A program made the translations under genes and the position numbers. A DNA stretch of 64,000 nucleotides, taken from the NCBI GenBank assembly GCA_009667805.1, contig CM019066.1:325620690-325684689 (forward strand), read 5' to 3'. Below the pieces are notes generated by a model. That model saw only the letters and a program-made list of their open reading frames with translations, made no database searches and was not told the DNA's origin. The stretch comes from Leptobrachium leishanense. Taxonomy: Eukaryota > Chordata > Amphibia > Anura > Megophryidae. Below are positions 12,267-21,810 of the stretch, in pieces (the first letter of the stretch is position 1; every line of letters starts with the position of its first letter).

Positions 12267-13042
12267 TGTCATGGCCACCTGGGCGCTGTCACGGCCTGGA
12301 CCCCCTGATCCTCTGACACCTCCTTTTTGTTGCCCTTTTTTCCGTGTCCTGCATTCTGTATGCAGGTTCCAGGACTTTGTTTTGTTTTTGTTTTTTTTTC
12401 CTTTTTTCCCATGCATGGTTCTGGACTTTGATTTGTTTTGTATTCTGAACCTGATCCATCACCTGCACCTCATCCAGCCTGATCTGACCTGCTCATAAGG
12501 AAGCTACGCCCCTGGTCCCACGCTTCCTGATTGAAGTCTCCAGTGAAGTCTCCAGCCTTGCCTTGAGCAGACCTGAATTGCTGATCTCCTGAGACCTTTT
12601 TGCCTGGATCCCCTCTGAACATTTGTCATTTCTGATCATTCCTCTGCTTTGCTCATCATTCATACGGTATCCTCTTTGTCCCCCCTGTACCCCTCTGTTT
12701 TTCTGCTAGACTTACTTGTGTACCAGACCCTTGCTAGACCTTGACTATCCTATTTCTGTATCCTCTTGTACTTTTGCTTGGAGATAGTGTGCCAGACCCT
12801 TGCTAGACTTAGACCATTCTATTTTCTGGATCCGTTTGTACCTTCGCTTTGATATTGTGTTATCAGTGTTCCCCTCCTGTTATTCATTTGTTTATACTAC
12901 CTTTTGGTACTGCCTATCTTGGTATATATTTCTGTTCTTAATAAACCCCTTTTTGCCCTGTAACCTGTCTGCTGCAATATTCACCGCACATTGGGCTCAC
13001 ACCCATACTCCTGCGCACCCATGCCAGACCTCACCCATGACA
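12267..13042 (+). repeat. LTR 2 (central LTR)
   Basis: 776 bp, with a purine tract directly before it and internal sequence starting GAATCAGG directly after it. It differs from LTR 1 by a base or two in the T-rich tract and by CCGTGTCC. No TSD flanks it, so it joined the array by recombination, not by separate insertion. Confidence 0.92.
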
Positions 13043-16000
13043 GAATCAGGAAGCCATCAACCAGTGAGCCCGCAGTGAGTAAAGCTGTTATGGTGTACGT
13101 GGAGGGGTTAATGGAAAATATCCTGCAGCAAATGGACACTATATTTACTGACCTGCTTAAAGGCTTAAGGGGCGTCTCTACTAAAGTGCGCCTTCCTGTT
13201 ACAGAAAAGGGGCCCAGAGAACCCCTAACCCTGGAGGAACGTGAGAGAAGAAGATCCAACAATTTGTGCTTTTATTGTGGGAGTAACCAGCACACTATAT
13301 CGGCCTGCCCTCTACGCCCACCCAAGCCACCTAGCACCCCACCTGAAGCAGTATCTGCCAAAAAAGCGGGTATCTCTAAGACTAACCGCAATAAACCCCA
13401 AAACTCAGCATCTGTTAAAGTACTGCCCATCAGGTCGAAAAATACCTTGCCTGTCAGAGACACACCATCCTTCAAGTCTAAAGAAGAGAATAAGCCTGCC
13501 AAGCCCTTGCCCGAGAGATCCGTCACCGAATCCAGACCCAAGAAAGAGCCCTACCAGGCTGAACTTATGGATTCCCTATCCACTCTGCCCACAGAATCCG
13601 TTTCAGAGTACTTACCGATGGAGGAAGAGCCCAGCGGACCTACAGAGCCTGACCCCGTTGTGCCCATGGAGATTGCGTCTGTCCTACCCTCCGGTATGAC
13701 ACCCACGACTTCGAGCCAACACCTCACGGCTAACTATGTTACCGCTCCAGTGCCTTCCAGTCGGCGTATCTCATGTTACCCATCGGCTTCAGAGTACTAC
13801 TCTTCGGATGAATGGGATTCTATGGATTCTGAAGAGGAATTCCCTAAAGAAACTGCACGTCATCCTCGAGGGCAACCTGGCAGGTTCATCGGCTGCATGA
13901 GGACCACCTACATAGGAACCACGTTCACTTCCCCGGCCTATGTTTCTGAGCCTTCCCAGGCCTCTGTCCGTAAGCCTTCACAGCCTTCTGTATCTAAGCC
14001 TTCTCAGGCCTCCGTCTCTGAGCCATCTCAGGTCTCCGTCTCTAAGCCAAGTCAGGCTTCTGTATCTAAGCCAACCCAGGCTTCTGTATCTAAGCCAACC
14101 CAGGCTTCTGTATCTAAGCCAACCCAGGCTTCTGTATCTAAGCCAACCCAGGCTTCTGTATCTAAGCCAACCCAGGCTTCTGTATCTAAGCCTTCTCAGG
14201 CCTCTGTCACTAAGCCTTCTCAGGCTCCTGTCACTAAGCCTTCTCAGGCCTCTATACCCGAACCTTCTCAGGTCCCTGTCTCTGAGCCTTCTCAGGCCTA
14301 TGTTTCTGAGCCTTCTCAGGTCCCTATCTCAGAGCCTTCTCAGGCTTCTATACCGAAACCTTCTCAGGTCTCAGTCCCCAAGCCTTCTCAGGCCTCTGAC
14401 CCCAAACCTTCTCAGGTCTCTGTATCCAAACCTTCTCAGGTCTCAGTCCCCAAGCCTTCTCAGGCCTCTGTCCCTAAGCCTTCTCAGGCCTCTGTCCCTG
14501 AGCCTTCTCAGGCCTCTGTCCCTAAGCCTTCTCAGGCCTCTGTCCCTAAGCCTTCTCAGGCCTCTGTCCCTAAGCCTTCTCAGGCCTCTGTCCCTAAGCC
14601 TTCTCAGGCCTCTGTCCCTGAGCCTTCTCAGGCCTCTGTCCCTGAGCCTTTTCAGGTTCCTGTCCCCGAGCTTTCTCAGGTCCCTGTCCCCGAGCCTTCT
14701 CAGGTCCCTGTCCCCGAGCCTTCTCAGGTCCCTGTCCCCGAGCCTTCTCAGGTCCCTGTCCCCGAGCCTTCTCAGGTCCCTGTCCCCGAGCCTTCTCAGG
14801 TCCCTGTCCCCGAGCCTTCTCAGGTCCCTGTCCCCGAGCCTTCTCAGGTCCCTGTCCCCGAGCCTTCTCAGGTCCCTGTCCCCGAGCCTTCTCAGGTCCC
14901 TGTCCCCGAGCCTTCTCAGGTCCCTGTCCCCGAGCCTTCTCAGGTCCCTGTCCCCGAGCCTTCTCAGGTCCCTGTCTCCGAGCCTTCTCAGGCCCCTGTC
15001 TGTAAGCCTTCTCAGGCCCCTGTCTGTAAGCCTTCTCAGGCCCCTGTCTGTAAGCCTTCCCAGGCCCCTGTCTGTAAGCCTTCCCAGGCCCCTGTCTGTA
15101 AGCCTTCCCAGGCCCCTGTCTGTAAGCCTTCCCAGGCCCCTGTCTGTAAGCCTTCCCAGGCCCCTGTCTGTAAGCCTTCTCAGGCCTATGTTTCTGAACC
15201 TTCTCAGGCCTCCGTCTCTGCGCCTTCACGGGCTTCTGTCCCTAAACAATCTCAGGCTTCTGTCAATAAGCCTTCTCAGACTCCAGTAACTAAGTCTTCG
15301 CAGAGCCCAGCTGTCGCTTCCACAGTGTCTTCGCAGAGCCCAGCTGTCGCTTCCACAGTGTCTTCGCAGAGCCCAGCTGTCGCTTCCACAGTGTCCTCGC
15401 AGAGCCCAGCTGTCGCTTCCACAGAGTCGTCGCAGAGCCCAGCTGTCGCTTCCACAGAGTCGTCGCAGAGCCCAGCTGTCGCTTCCACAGAGTCGTCGCA
15501 GAGCCCAGCTGTCGCTTCCAGAGAGTCGTCGCAGAGCCCAGCTGTCGCTTCCACAGAGTCGTCGCAGAGCCCAGCTGTCGCTTCCACAGAGTCGTCGCAG
15601 AGCCCAGCTGTCGCTTCCACAGAGTCGTCGCAGAGCCCAGCTGTCGCTTCCACAGAGTCGTCGCAGAGCCCAGCTGTCGCTTCCACAGAGTCGTCGCAGA
15701 GCCCAGCTGTCGCTTCCACAGACTCGTCGCAGAGCCCAGCTGTCGCTTCCACAGTGTCGCCGCAGAGCCCAGCAGTCGTCCCCAAGCTGTCTCCGCCGAA
15801 GGGCCGTAGCCGCCGCCGTCGAGCCAAGGCTCCCAGTACTCAGCTAAGCCATACTGAGGGCACTACTCCTCCGAGCACTGCTACTATAGACTCACCGCCG
15901 AGTTGTGTCCATGACTCTGTGCCCGATGCTGGCTCTGAAAGGGCTGTACTCGCGGCTCTCTACGAGGACTTCCAAGATCCAAATAGTAAAACTGGCACGA

Positions 16001-16140
16001 AATACCCTGCCTCAGGACCTGCACCTACGGGCTACTCCAGGACGCCCTCTGGTGTATTGGTCCGAAAGGAGTTCTTGATGGTGGTCAGACGCTACCCTGA
16101 ACTATGGAGGAACCTTGATGTCTCGTCTGACTCCAATTGA
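13021..16140 (+). CDS. Gag-like zinc-knuckle/repeat protein, copy 2, intact (1039 aa)
   Basis: This is the only long ORF of the internal region, open from the ATG at 13021 to TGA at 16138-16140. The ATG lies in U5 of the central LTR. Order of parts: residues 1-70 with a short helical stretch ([18 protein letters not shown]); a basic [10 protein letters not shown] segment; a CCHC knuckle C83-C86-H91-C96; a charged Pro/Ser-rich linker to about 305; about 56 octapeptide repeats; about 15 undecapeptide repeats ([11 protein letters not shown]); a basic patch GRSRRRRAK; and a non-repetitive C-terminus of about 95 residues ([15 protein letters not shown]..., [12 protein letters not shown]). The knuckle and its flank match Ty3/gypsy sushi-type Gag, which packages RNA. 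The capsid fold is not recognisable and pol is absent, so the element must borrow enzymes. The function of the repeats and C-terminus is unknown. Confidence 0.8.
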   Translation: MPDLTHDRIRKPSTSEPAVSKAVMVYVEGLMENILQQMDTIFTDLLKGLRGVSTKVRLPVTEKGPREPLTLEERERRRSNNLCFYCGSNQHTISACPLRPPKPPSTPPEAVSAKKAGISKTNRNKPQNSASVKVLPIRSKNTLPVRDTPSFKSKEENKPAKPLPERSVTESRPKKEPYQAELMDSLSTLPTESVSEYLPMEEEPSGPTEPDPVVPMEIASVLPSGMTPTTSSQHLTANYVTAPVPSSRRISCYPSASEYYSSDEWDSMDSEEEFPKETARHPRGQPGRFIGCMRTTYIGTTFTSPAYVSEPSQASVRKPSQPSVSKPSQASVSEPSQVSVSKPSQASVSKPTQASVSKPTQASVSKPTQASVSKPTQASVSKPTQASVSKPSQASVTKPSQAPVTKPSQASIPEPSQVPVSEPSQAYVSEPSQVPISEPSQASIPKPSQVSVPKPSQASDPKPSQVSVSKPSQVSVPKPSQASVPKPSQASVPEPSQASVPKPSQASVPKPSQASVPKPSQASVPKPSQASVPEPSQASVPEPFQVPVPELSQVPVPEPSQVPVPEPSQVPVPEPSQVPVPEPSQVPVPEPSQVPVPEPSQVPVPEPSQVPVPEPSQVPVPEPSQVPVPEPSQVPVPEPSQVPVPEPSQVPVSEPSQAPVCKPSQAPVCKPSQAPVCKPSQAPVCKPSQAPVCKPSQAPVCKPSQAPVCKPSQAPVCKPSQAYVSEPSQASVSAPSRASVPKQSQASVNKPSQTPVTKSSQSPAVASTVSSQSPAVASTVSSQSPAVASTVSSQSPAVASTESSQSPAVASTESSQSPAVASTESSQSPAVASRESSQSPAVASTESSQSPAVASTESSQSPAVASTESSQSPAVASTESSQSPAVASTESSQSPAVASTDSSQSPAVASTVSPQSPAVVPKLSPPKGRSRRRRAKAPSTQLSHTEGTTPPSTATIDSPPSCVHDSVPDAGSERAVLAALYEDFQDPNSKTGTKYPASGPAPTGYSRTPSGVLVRKEFLMVVRRYPELWRNLDVSSDSN
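13938..15294 (+). repeat. 24-bp coding tandem repeat (copy 2)
   Basis: This is the same array as in copy 1, with the same number and order of unit variants. Identical array structure in both copies argues that the two units separated very recently. Confidence 0.9.
15295..15786 (+). repeat. 33-bp coding tandem repeat (copy 2)
   Basis: Fourteen full and one partial 33-bp unit. The fourth unit opens TCC TCG where copy 1 has TCG TCG or TCT TCG, a marker that separates the two copies. The odd SRE unit is at the same place as in copy 1. Confidence 0.9.
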
Positions 16141-16300
16141 CTGCTTCATGGAACTTTTTCCGGGCTCTAACGGCAAGTTGGCCCGCTGTACCTACCTGGA
16201 CCTGTTTTGAGCAGCCCCCACATGTTTCTATGGACGATCCGGACTCTGTATCCCCTGTCCCAGCTTCGGTGCCCGGAGTGCACCCTCAGGAGGGGGGTGA

Positions 16301-17089
16301 TGTCATGGCCACCTGGGCGCTGTCACGGCCTGGACCCCCTGATCCTCTGACACCTCCTTTTTGTTGCCCTTTTTTCCGTGTCCTGCATTCTGTATGCAGG
16401 TTCCAGGACTTTGTTTTGTTTTTGTGTTTTTTTTCCTTTTTTCCCATGCACGGTTCTGGACTTTGATTTGTTTTGTATTCTGAACCTGATCCATCACCTG
16501 CACCTCATCCAGCCTGATCTGACCTGCTCATAAGGAAGCTACGCCCCTGGTCCCACGCTTCCTGATTGAAGTCTCCAGTGAAGTCTCCAGTGAAGTCTCC
16601 AGCCTTGCCTTGAGCAGACCTGAATTCCTGATCTCCTGAGACCTTTTTGCCTGGATCCCCTCTGAACATTTGTCATTTCTGATCATTCCTCTGCTTTGCT
16701 CATCATTCATACGGTATCCTCTTTGTCCCCCCTGTACCCCTCTCTTTTTCTGCTAGACTTACTTGTGTACCAGACCCTTGCTAGACCTTGACTATCCTAT
16801 TTCTGTATCCTCTTGTACTTTTGCTTGGAGATAGTGTGCCAGACCCTTGCTAGACTTAGACCATTCTATTTTCTGGATCCGTTTGTACCTTCGCTTTGAT
16901 ATTGTGTTATCAGTGTTCCCCTCCTGTTATTCATTTGTTTATACTACCTTTTGGTACTGCCTATCTTGGTATATATTTCTGTTCTTAATAAACCCCTTTT
17001 TGCCCTGTAACCTGTCTGCTGCAATATTCACCGCACATTGGGCTCACACCCATACTCCTGCGCACCCATGCCAGACCTCACCCATGACA
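16301..17089 (+). repeat. LTR 3 (3' LTR)
   Basis: 789 bp. It has 12 extra bases from a third copy of GTGAAGTCTCCA near 16570-16600, and private changes (CATGCACGG, GAATTCCTG, CCTCTCTTTTTC). The element's TSD follows it. Confidence 0.92.
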
Positions 17090-18065
17090 GCATCTCACCG
17101 GACGCACAGGAGATTCAGCCGGGTTGAGACACTCTTGCTACCCTTTTTTACCCCCTGACTCCAGACGGACATGGGCCGCCACTGTTTTCTCGTTTTCTCT
17201 TTTTCTATAGCAGGGATAACCGGGATCCCCGGTTTTACTGCCTTTTCCTGTTGACTCGGACCGCTTCCCTATTCCCTGGTTCCCCCCCCACCCTGTTTAG
17301 TTTCGCAGACTGTTTCTTAAGCTACATAGGCGATTACGCCTTCCTAAACGCAGAGGACTTACGCCTTCATTTTAACCCCCCCTTTTTTTTTCTATTTTTT
17401 CTCGACGGAGGACTTTTTGCTACTTGAATATGACCTTACTTACGCCATTCCCTTATTTTCTTTGCATGTTATTGCATGATGTAAGGTTACTTTATTTGAT
17501 ATACGTTTGCTGGCCCTGCGTGGCCGTACCTTGTTTGATTACATGAGACTTGTTTTATAATTCTCTAAATAAAGAATTAAAAAAAAAAATCTGGAAAAGT
17601 GCTGTATCATATAGGTATAAAATTCATTTGTTGCAAACAAATTTCATTTGATTTGGACTCTAGAGGGTGACCCCAAACGTTTTAGCACAGTGGGCATGAT
17701 GGCCGAGGTGCTAACACTTTTAAAACCAACTAGGGAATGTGTCAAATGGACAGCTCTCTGGGTGATCCTACATGGAGCTCAGAACTGTAGTAACTCGGTT
17801 TGGCCAGCAGATGGTGACATTTGCCTGCCAAATAGGGTATTACTGTCAGAAATACATTGAGAATATTCTCAAATGATTTTCCAACAAACCTGCTGAATAA
17901 CTTGGTAGTAAAGGGTTAAATCAAATTTAAAGGTAGTCAGTTTAAGCCAAATAATTTTTAAAAAAGCTGTTTGCAATAAAACTACTGCATGAAACTGCCT
18001 GAAAATGACATGTAAGGTCCTATGAATAATAATATAAATGTCTGTTACAGAAAGAAAAATTTATA

Positions 18066-18752
18066 GGGCCATATTACAATCTTGGTGCTAACGTTAGCGC
18101 TCACCTGCATGAGCGTTAACGTTAGCCCTAACACGGGCGCAACATATTACAAACCAAACGCTAACGGGTTGAAAAACCCATTACCGATTGGAATCTTGGC
18201 CTGTACTGTGCGAGGTTACTGTACTTTTTGCTCCCTATATTTAACATGGGGAGCACAAAGTGTTAATCAGTGTTAGGATTACAAAATTACAAAGTCCTAA
18301 TGCTAATTACCATCCGACTGCGGTTAGCAGAAAGTTAGCCACAGCCAGGACTTGGTGCTAATGTACTCCACTGCTGCAGAATCTGTCAGCACCATCATTA
18401 ACCCCCCCAAAAAAAGTCAGATACTCACCTTCTATCCCACGGCGAGGACCGCGGATTCATCTGCCTCCTCCGTCCGGCAGGGAGAGGCTGGGGGAAAAAG
18501 TCCCCCAGCCTCCCCCTGCGGATCACTACGCCATGCGACTGGTGCTGTCTGCCTCAATGGAGTCTTATGGACTCCTTGGAGAGGATGCGCGCGGCGGCAC
18601 TTAGCGCTGCCGCGCGCATCCTGGGGCTTAGTGCCGGATAACAATGCAGGCAGATTTTTAAGCGCTAAAACGGGGACGCAAAGGAGAAGCCTGCAGGTGC
18701 AGGTTTTTCTCCCTGCCGTCCCCGTTTTTGCGCCAGCATTGTAATGTGGCCC
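18066..18752. mobile_element. Family D MITE, PIF/Harbinger-like, 3-bp TSD
   Basis: Ends GGGCCATATTACAATCTTGG and CATTGTAATGTGGCCC are inverted repeats. The flanking triplet ata occurs at 18063-18065 and 18753-18755. Inside are strong palindromes (ATGCGCGCGGCGGCACTTAG / GCGCTGCCGCGCGCAT). It shares blocks with 1657-2748 in opposite orientation. No transposase. It sits inside a family B copy. Confidence 0.6.
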
Positions 18753-18984
18753 ATACTATTTAAAAAAAATGCCTAAAAAAAATCCTAAAAAATAAACAAA
18801 TAAAAAGACTTTTTGCTGCAGATTAAAAGAATAAACAGTTTAATAAATATTCAATAAAAACAGGAGTATTTTTTACATTGAAACCTATGGGATTCGCCTG
18901 ATTAAACCTGCCGAATGAAACCACAGAATACCAGGGCATTTCACTGACATTTCAGTGCTGTTCGATGTTCTCTCGATAGATTAA

Positions 18985-20221
18985 CCCTTTCGCTGCTGAG
19001 GCTTTTCCCGCCCCTGTGCTGAGGTCATTTTTTACCTGTTTTGCGCATCATGTTTAAACGTGTTTTGAAGGCTTATTTTAGTATATGACACCGACATATT
19101 ATATATCGTTCTTTCCGTCAGACTCGGTAGATTCATAATATGTCATTATTATATGTATACGTTATGTCATGTCTGTATATTATAACAAAAAATGCAATAA
19201 AATATGTATTTTCAATAATTTACAACGTGTAAAGTGTTTTTTTCCACATTTTAACATGCGAGCAATTGCGGTTATATTTTGTATGGGGTGCGCTTGTTAA
19301 AAAAATTAGAGATGGGGTCTCGTTACATTTTTTTTTGGGGAAAATGACACTATTTTTAACAAACGCACCGCATACAAAAATCGTTAGTGCAGCATCATTG
19401 TTCACATTATAATTGAAATGGGAACAATATTGCTGCATTAACAAACCCAAAAAAATAAAAAAAAAGTTTTTTTTTTTTTTTTTAATTTTTTTTTTAATTT
19501 TTTTTTTTTTTTTTTTATTTTATTTTTTTTTTTTACAAATTTTTTAACTTTCATGTTTGGTATCGTTGGAACGGCCATGCTCTGGCCGATCCAACGATAT
19601 CAAAATTTAACCCCTAGCTGCCACGGATCGGGAGATAGGGAGTTCATTGGAACTCCCTATCTCCACAGTTGGTGGCAGTTAGGGGTTAACTGTAGGACTG
19701 GCGTCATCGTGCTGCGCACGATGACGCCAGTCCTCTGGGGGAGTTCCCGGAAGCTTGGCCGACATCCAAGATGTCGGCCAGCTCCCGGGAAGGATCGCGA
19801 ATCGGCGCTTTTCAGCGCCGATTTGCGATCCAGCTCCCCAGGGGTTAATGCCAGGCATCATTTGGAAGGGCAGGCTGTGCCCTTCCAAATGATGCCTGGG
19901 TTAAGCCCCTGTGTGCCACCGATCGGGAGGGAGAGAGGTCCGAAGGACCTCCCCCCCCTCCCTTTCAGGCGCCTCCTCCGCACATGCGGGGGGGGCGCCT
20001 GAATTAGGTGTCATCGCGCCCCCGCGATGACACCTAATGTTGGCGGCTGCTGGTCCGGATGCCGGGCTGACATCCAGGATGTCAGCCCGCACCGGAGGGG
20101 CCAGCGATCGGCCGGAACCCGGCCGAACGCTGACCCCAAACTGAGGACGCGCTCAGCGCGTCCTCAGCACACCAGCGGTAATGCTGAGGACGCGCTGAGC
20201 GCGTCCTTAGCATTGAAGTGG
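18985..20221. mobile_element. piggyBac-like non-autonomous element made of chained hairpins
   Basis: TTAA flanks at 18981-18984 and 20222-20225. The left end is CCCTTTCGCTGCTGAGG. The target was the word GATTAACCAT of a family B element: the unfilled form is seen at about 47795-47805 and, inverted, near 57990. The right 700 bases are an unbroken series of palindromes, for example GTATCGTTGG...CCAACGATA, GGCCGACATC...GATGTCGGCC, GGACTGGCGTCATCG...CGATGACGCCAGTCC and GAGGACGCGCTCAGCGCGTCCTC. There is no transposase. Relatives lie at 25118-26263, 40477-42771 and 54478-55253. Confidence 0.7.
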
Positions 20222-20397
20222 TTAATCATTGCTTCTCTATGGGGGATTTCACTGCTGCCGAAGATCACCCATATTTCGCTGGCAATTCGACAATATTTGG
20301 CGAATTGCCAGCTTTTGAATAGCTGAATGGCCCCGAAATTGCACCGTACGGGGGAATTCAACGTTTGGTGCAATTTGGCTCTCTTTGAATAACCCTG

Positions 20398-20858
20398 TAG
20401 CATTGTCTTTAAGACCATTTGGTGTCAACACAGATAATCCAATAAAGAAAAGAAATATTCCTACAGATGAAATATATTTGTCATAACCTTACAGGTGATA
20501 TTATTTTTCTTGTTCTAAAGAATATTTCTGTTTTCTATTTGTTCTCTTGTTTTCCAAAATACATTACCTCTAATGTGTTGCTTCAAACACAATTAATTGT
20601 GATGCATTCTGTAGTATATAGGACTTGGCATAAGTGGATTCTGGGCAACACTACATACTTAATCACAGATGACACTTAATAGTTATGTTCCAAATGTGTC
20701 TATATTTAATGTAGGTTTTATAAATATTGACTAAAATTTTAATTTAAAGTTACTCTATTTCAACCATTTGCGTGCCAGGGCAATTACGATTTTTTGCTGG
20801 CAAATTTTAAGTCTATCTCCATAAACATATCCAGTGGTTTGTAGAGAATAGTTTATAC
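20398..20858. other. Spacer, nothing recognised
   Basis: AT-rich sequence without recognisable genes or repeat ends. Confidence 0.35.
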
Positions 20859-20872
20859 TTGTGTTTAATACT

Positions 20873-21093
20873 AAGAGAACAAGTGATTAGGTTCGAGCTA
20901 CGAGAGCCCTTTCCTTTCACACCAACCACAAACCACTGCTCTCCCAGTGTTCTCCCACAGGGCACCGCTATACCCTAGACACAAATTCCAGGAAAATGAG
21001 AGGCACTCCTGGTGTAGTGTACATGGATCTTAATTGGAGCCCAATAAAGATCCATTTACACTATACCAGGAGTGTCTCTCGTTTTCCTGGAAT
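20873..21093. mobile_element. Short unclassified insertion with a 14-bp TSD and a terminal hairpin
   Basis: The direct repeat ttgtgtttaatact occurs at 20859-20872 and 21094-21107. Between them lie 221 bases, whose right half (20979-21100, partly overlapping the repeat) folds into a long hairpin: ACACAAATTCCAGG...GGATCTT pairs with AAGATCC...CCTGGAATTTGTGT around a loop near 21040. A 14-bp TSD suggests retroposition. There is no poly(A) tail and no clear tRNA promoter, so the class is unknown. Confidence 0.5.
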
Positions 21094-21144
21094 TTGTGTT
21101 TAATACTTTGTATACTTAACTAATTTAAAAGTTATTATTGAAAC

Positions 21145-21646
21145 ATTGAGGTCTATTCACAAAGCACCAAAATTGAACGATATTTTGGTGCTTTGTCTTT
21201 CGGCCCATTTCTGTGAAAATACGGTGCATTCGCTAATCACCGAATGGTCACCTTATTTTGCTGAAAATGGGGTCACCGAAGCAGTTATAGCACGACGGCG
21301 AAAAACACCGAATTGTACCAATAAGCACGGAATTGTGCCAAAATACAAAAATAAAGTACAAAAAATAGGAGGTTAAACCAATAAAAATTTTGTGAAAATG
21401 TGCCTAAATAATAAGAAAGGTCTTATAAATAATACAAATTTATGATAAAAAAATAATTTAAAAAGTATTTTAAAAAAAATGAAAAAGAAAAAAAAGTCTT
21501 TTAAAAAAATACAAAAAACACAGAAAGGTCATTTAAAAAAATAGAAAAATAAAAAGGTTTTTTGGAAACAAAAGTAAAATGGTCTTTAGAAATAAAATAA
21601 AAAAGATATTACATTTATTACATTGAAACCTATTGGATTCGCCTGG
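21145..21646. mobile_element. Family G MITE fragment (TTCACAAAGCACC type)
   Basis: It begins TCTATTCACAAAGCACCAAA, close to the start of the element at 47224 (TAATTCACAAAGCACCGAAA), and ends in the shared ACATTGAAACCTATTGGATT motif. It is cut at 21647 by a TTAA insertion. Confidence 0.45.
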
Positions 21647-21650
21647 TTAA

Positions 21651-21810
21651 CCCCTTCACTGCTGAGCCATTTCACCTCTGTGTGCTGAGCTCAATTTTAC
21701 CATTTTTGCTCAAAATGTTTAAACGCGATTTGAAGTCACGGTTTATTTTATGACCCTGACAAATTATATATTTTATTTTTTGGCAGATTCATAATATATC
21801 ATTATTATAT
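21651..21810. mobile_element. piggyBac-like element fragment (left end)
   Basis: TTAA at 21647-21650 is followed by CCCCTTCACTGCTGAGCC and ATGTTTAAACGCGATTTG, the terminal region shared with 18985-20221. The match is lost near 21810. A further 160-bp block of the same family, starting CCACTTAGGGGGTGGATCGC, lies at about 24097-24260. Confidence 0.5.

Larger units (their letters stand above)
8232..17089 (+). mobile_element. Young LTR retrotransposon with three LTRs and two internal regions, no pol
   Basis: The element starts TGTCATGG and ends CATGACA, with a perfect 5-bp TSD gcatc (8227-8231 and 17090-17094). Its order is LTR (8232-9008), internal (9009-12266), LTR (12267-13042), internal (13043-16300), LTR (16301-17089). 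The repeat unit is about 4034 bp and the two units differ by only a few substitutions and single-base indels. A purine-rich tract, AGGAGGGGGGTGA, precedes the second and third LTRs, as expected for plus-strand priming. Each internal region holds only one long ORF with a CCHC knuckle; no protease, reverse transcriptase, RNase H or integrase frame exists. LTR ends and the knuckle context ([16 protein letters not shown]) resemble Ty3/gypsy sushi-type elements. The three-LTR form is best explained by recombination between LTRs of two copies, or by template switching before insertion. Confidence 0.9.
6783..17588 (+). mobile_element. L1/Tx1-type LINE containing only ORF1 (HAL1-like), interrupted
   Basis: The element starts with a G-run (GGGGGGCGGAGC), has a short 5' UTR, one ORF1, and after the ORF1 stop at 17125-17127 about 450 bases of 3' UTR ending with AATAAAGAATTAAAA and a poly(A) run to 17588. 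It is flanked by the direct repeat atctggaa (6775-6782 and 17589-17596), the hallmark of target-primed reverse transcription. No ORF2 (endonuclease/reverse transcriptase) lies between ORF1 and the tail. With the 8.86-kb LTR insertion removed, the element is about 1.9 kb. This is the architecture of half-L1 elements, which would be moved by enzymes of a full-length relative. It could also be one internally deleted copy. Confidence 0.7.
6700..17915. mobile_element. TTAA-flanked piggyBac-like repeat (family F), host of the nested stack
   Basis: TTAA at 6696-6699 and 17916-17919 bounds a repeat with ends CCCCTTCACTA and TAGTAAAGGG. Without its 10.8-kb insertion it would be only about 0.4 kb. A second copy lies at about 43549-46051 and shares GATCGTGTATACACG-like and TTGTTGCAAACAAATTTCAT blocks. 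That second copy is uninterrupted at the L1 insertion point (about 45713-45742, GTGTTAACACGATCTGGAG). The copy is therefore the outer shell into which the L1 and then the LTR element went. Confidence 0.55.
17955..20397. mobile_element. Family B (Harbinger-like) MITE split by two insertions
   Basis: The right end is CTCTTTGAATAACCCTG, shared by the copies ending at 33077, 39140 and 51559. The family's internal landmarks appear in order: AAGCTGTTTGCAATAAAACT, GGTCCTATGAATAATAAT, AAAAGACTTTTTGCTGCAG, ACATTGAAACCTATGGGATT. They are separated by the element at 18066-18752 and the TTAA element at 18985-20221. Without these the copy is about 0.5 kb. The left end is truncated. Confidence 0.6.

Noticed and set aside
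13940..15289. 449-codon alternative-frame ORF (LRPLSLS repeats) and minus-strand frames of 183-261 codons over the same arrays
   Set aside because: A 24-bp or 33-bp repeat without stops opens several frames at once. Only the frame with the zinc knuckle and unique C-terminus continues through non-repetitive sequence.
8232..16300. Assembly duplication as the cause of the two 4-kb units
   Set aside because: The copies differ by several substitutions, two single-base indels, and LTR-private changes including a 12-bp expansion, so they are probably real. Long reads are still needed to exclude a collapsed or merged haplotype.
18352..20002. Frames of 130 and 149 codons
   Set aside because: They run across the palindromes of a MITE and of the hairpin-chain element, with mirror frames on the other strand.
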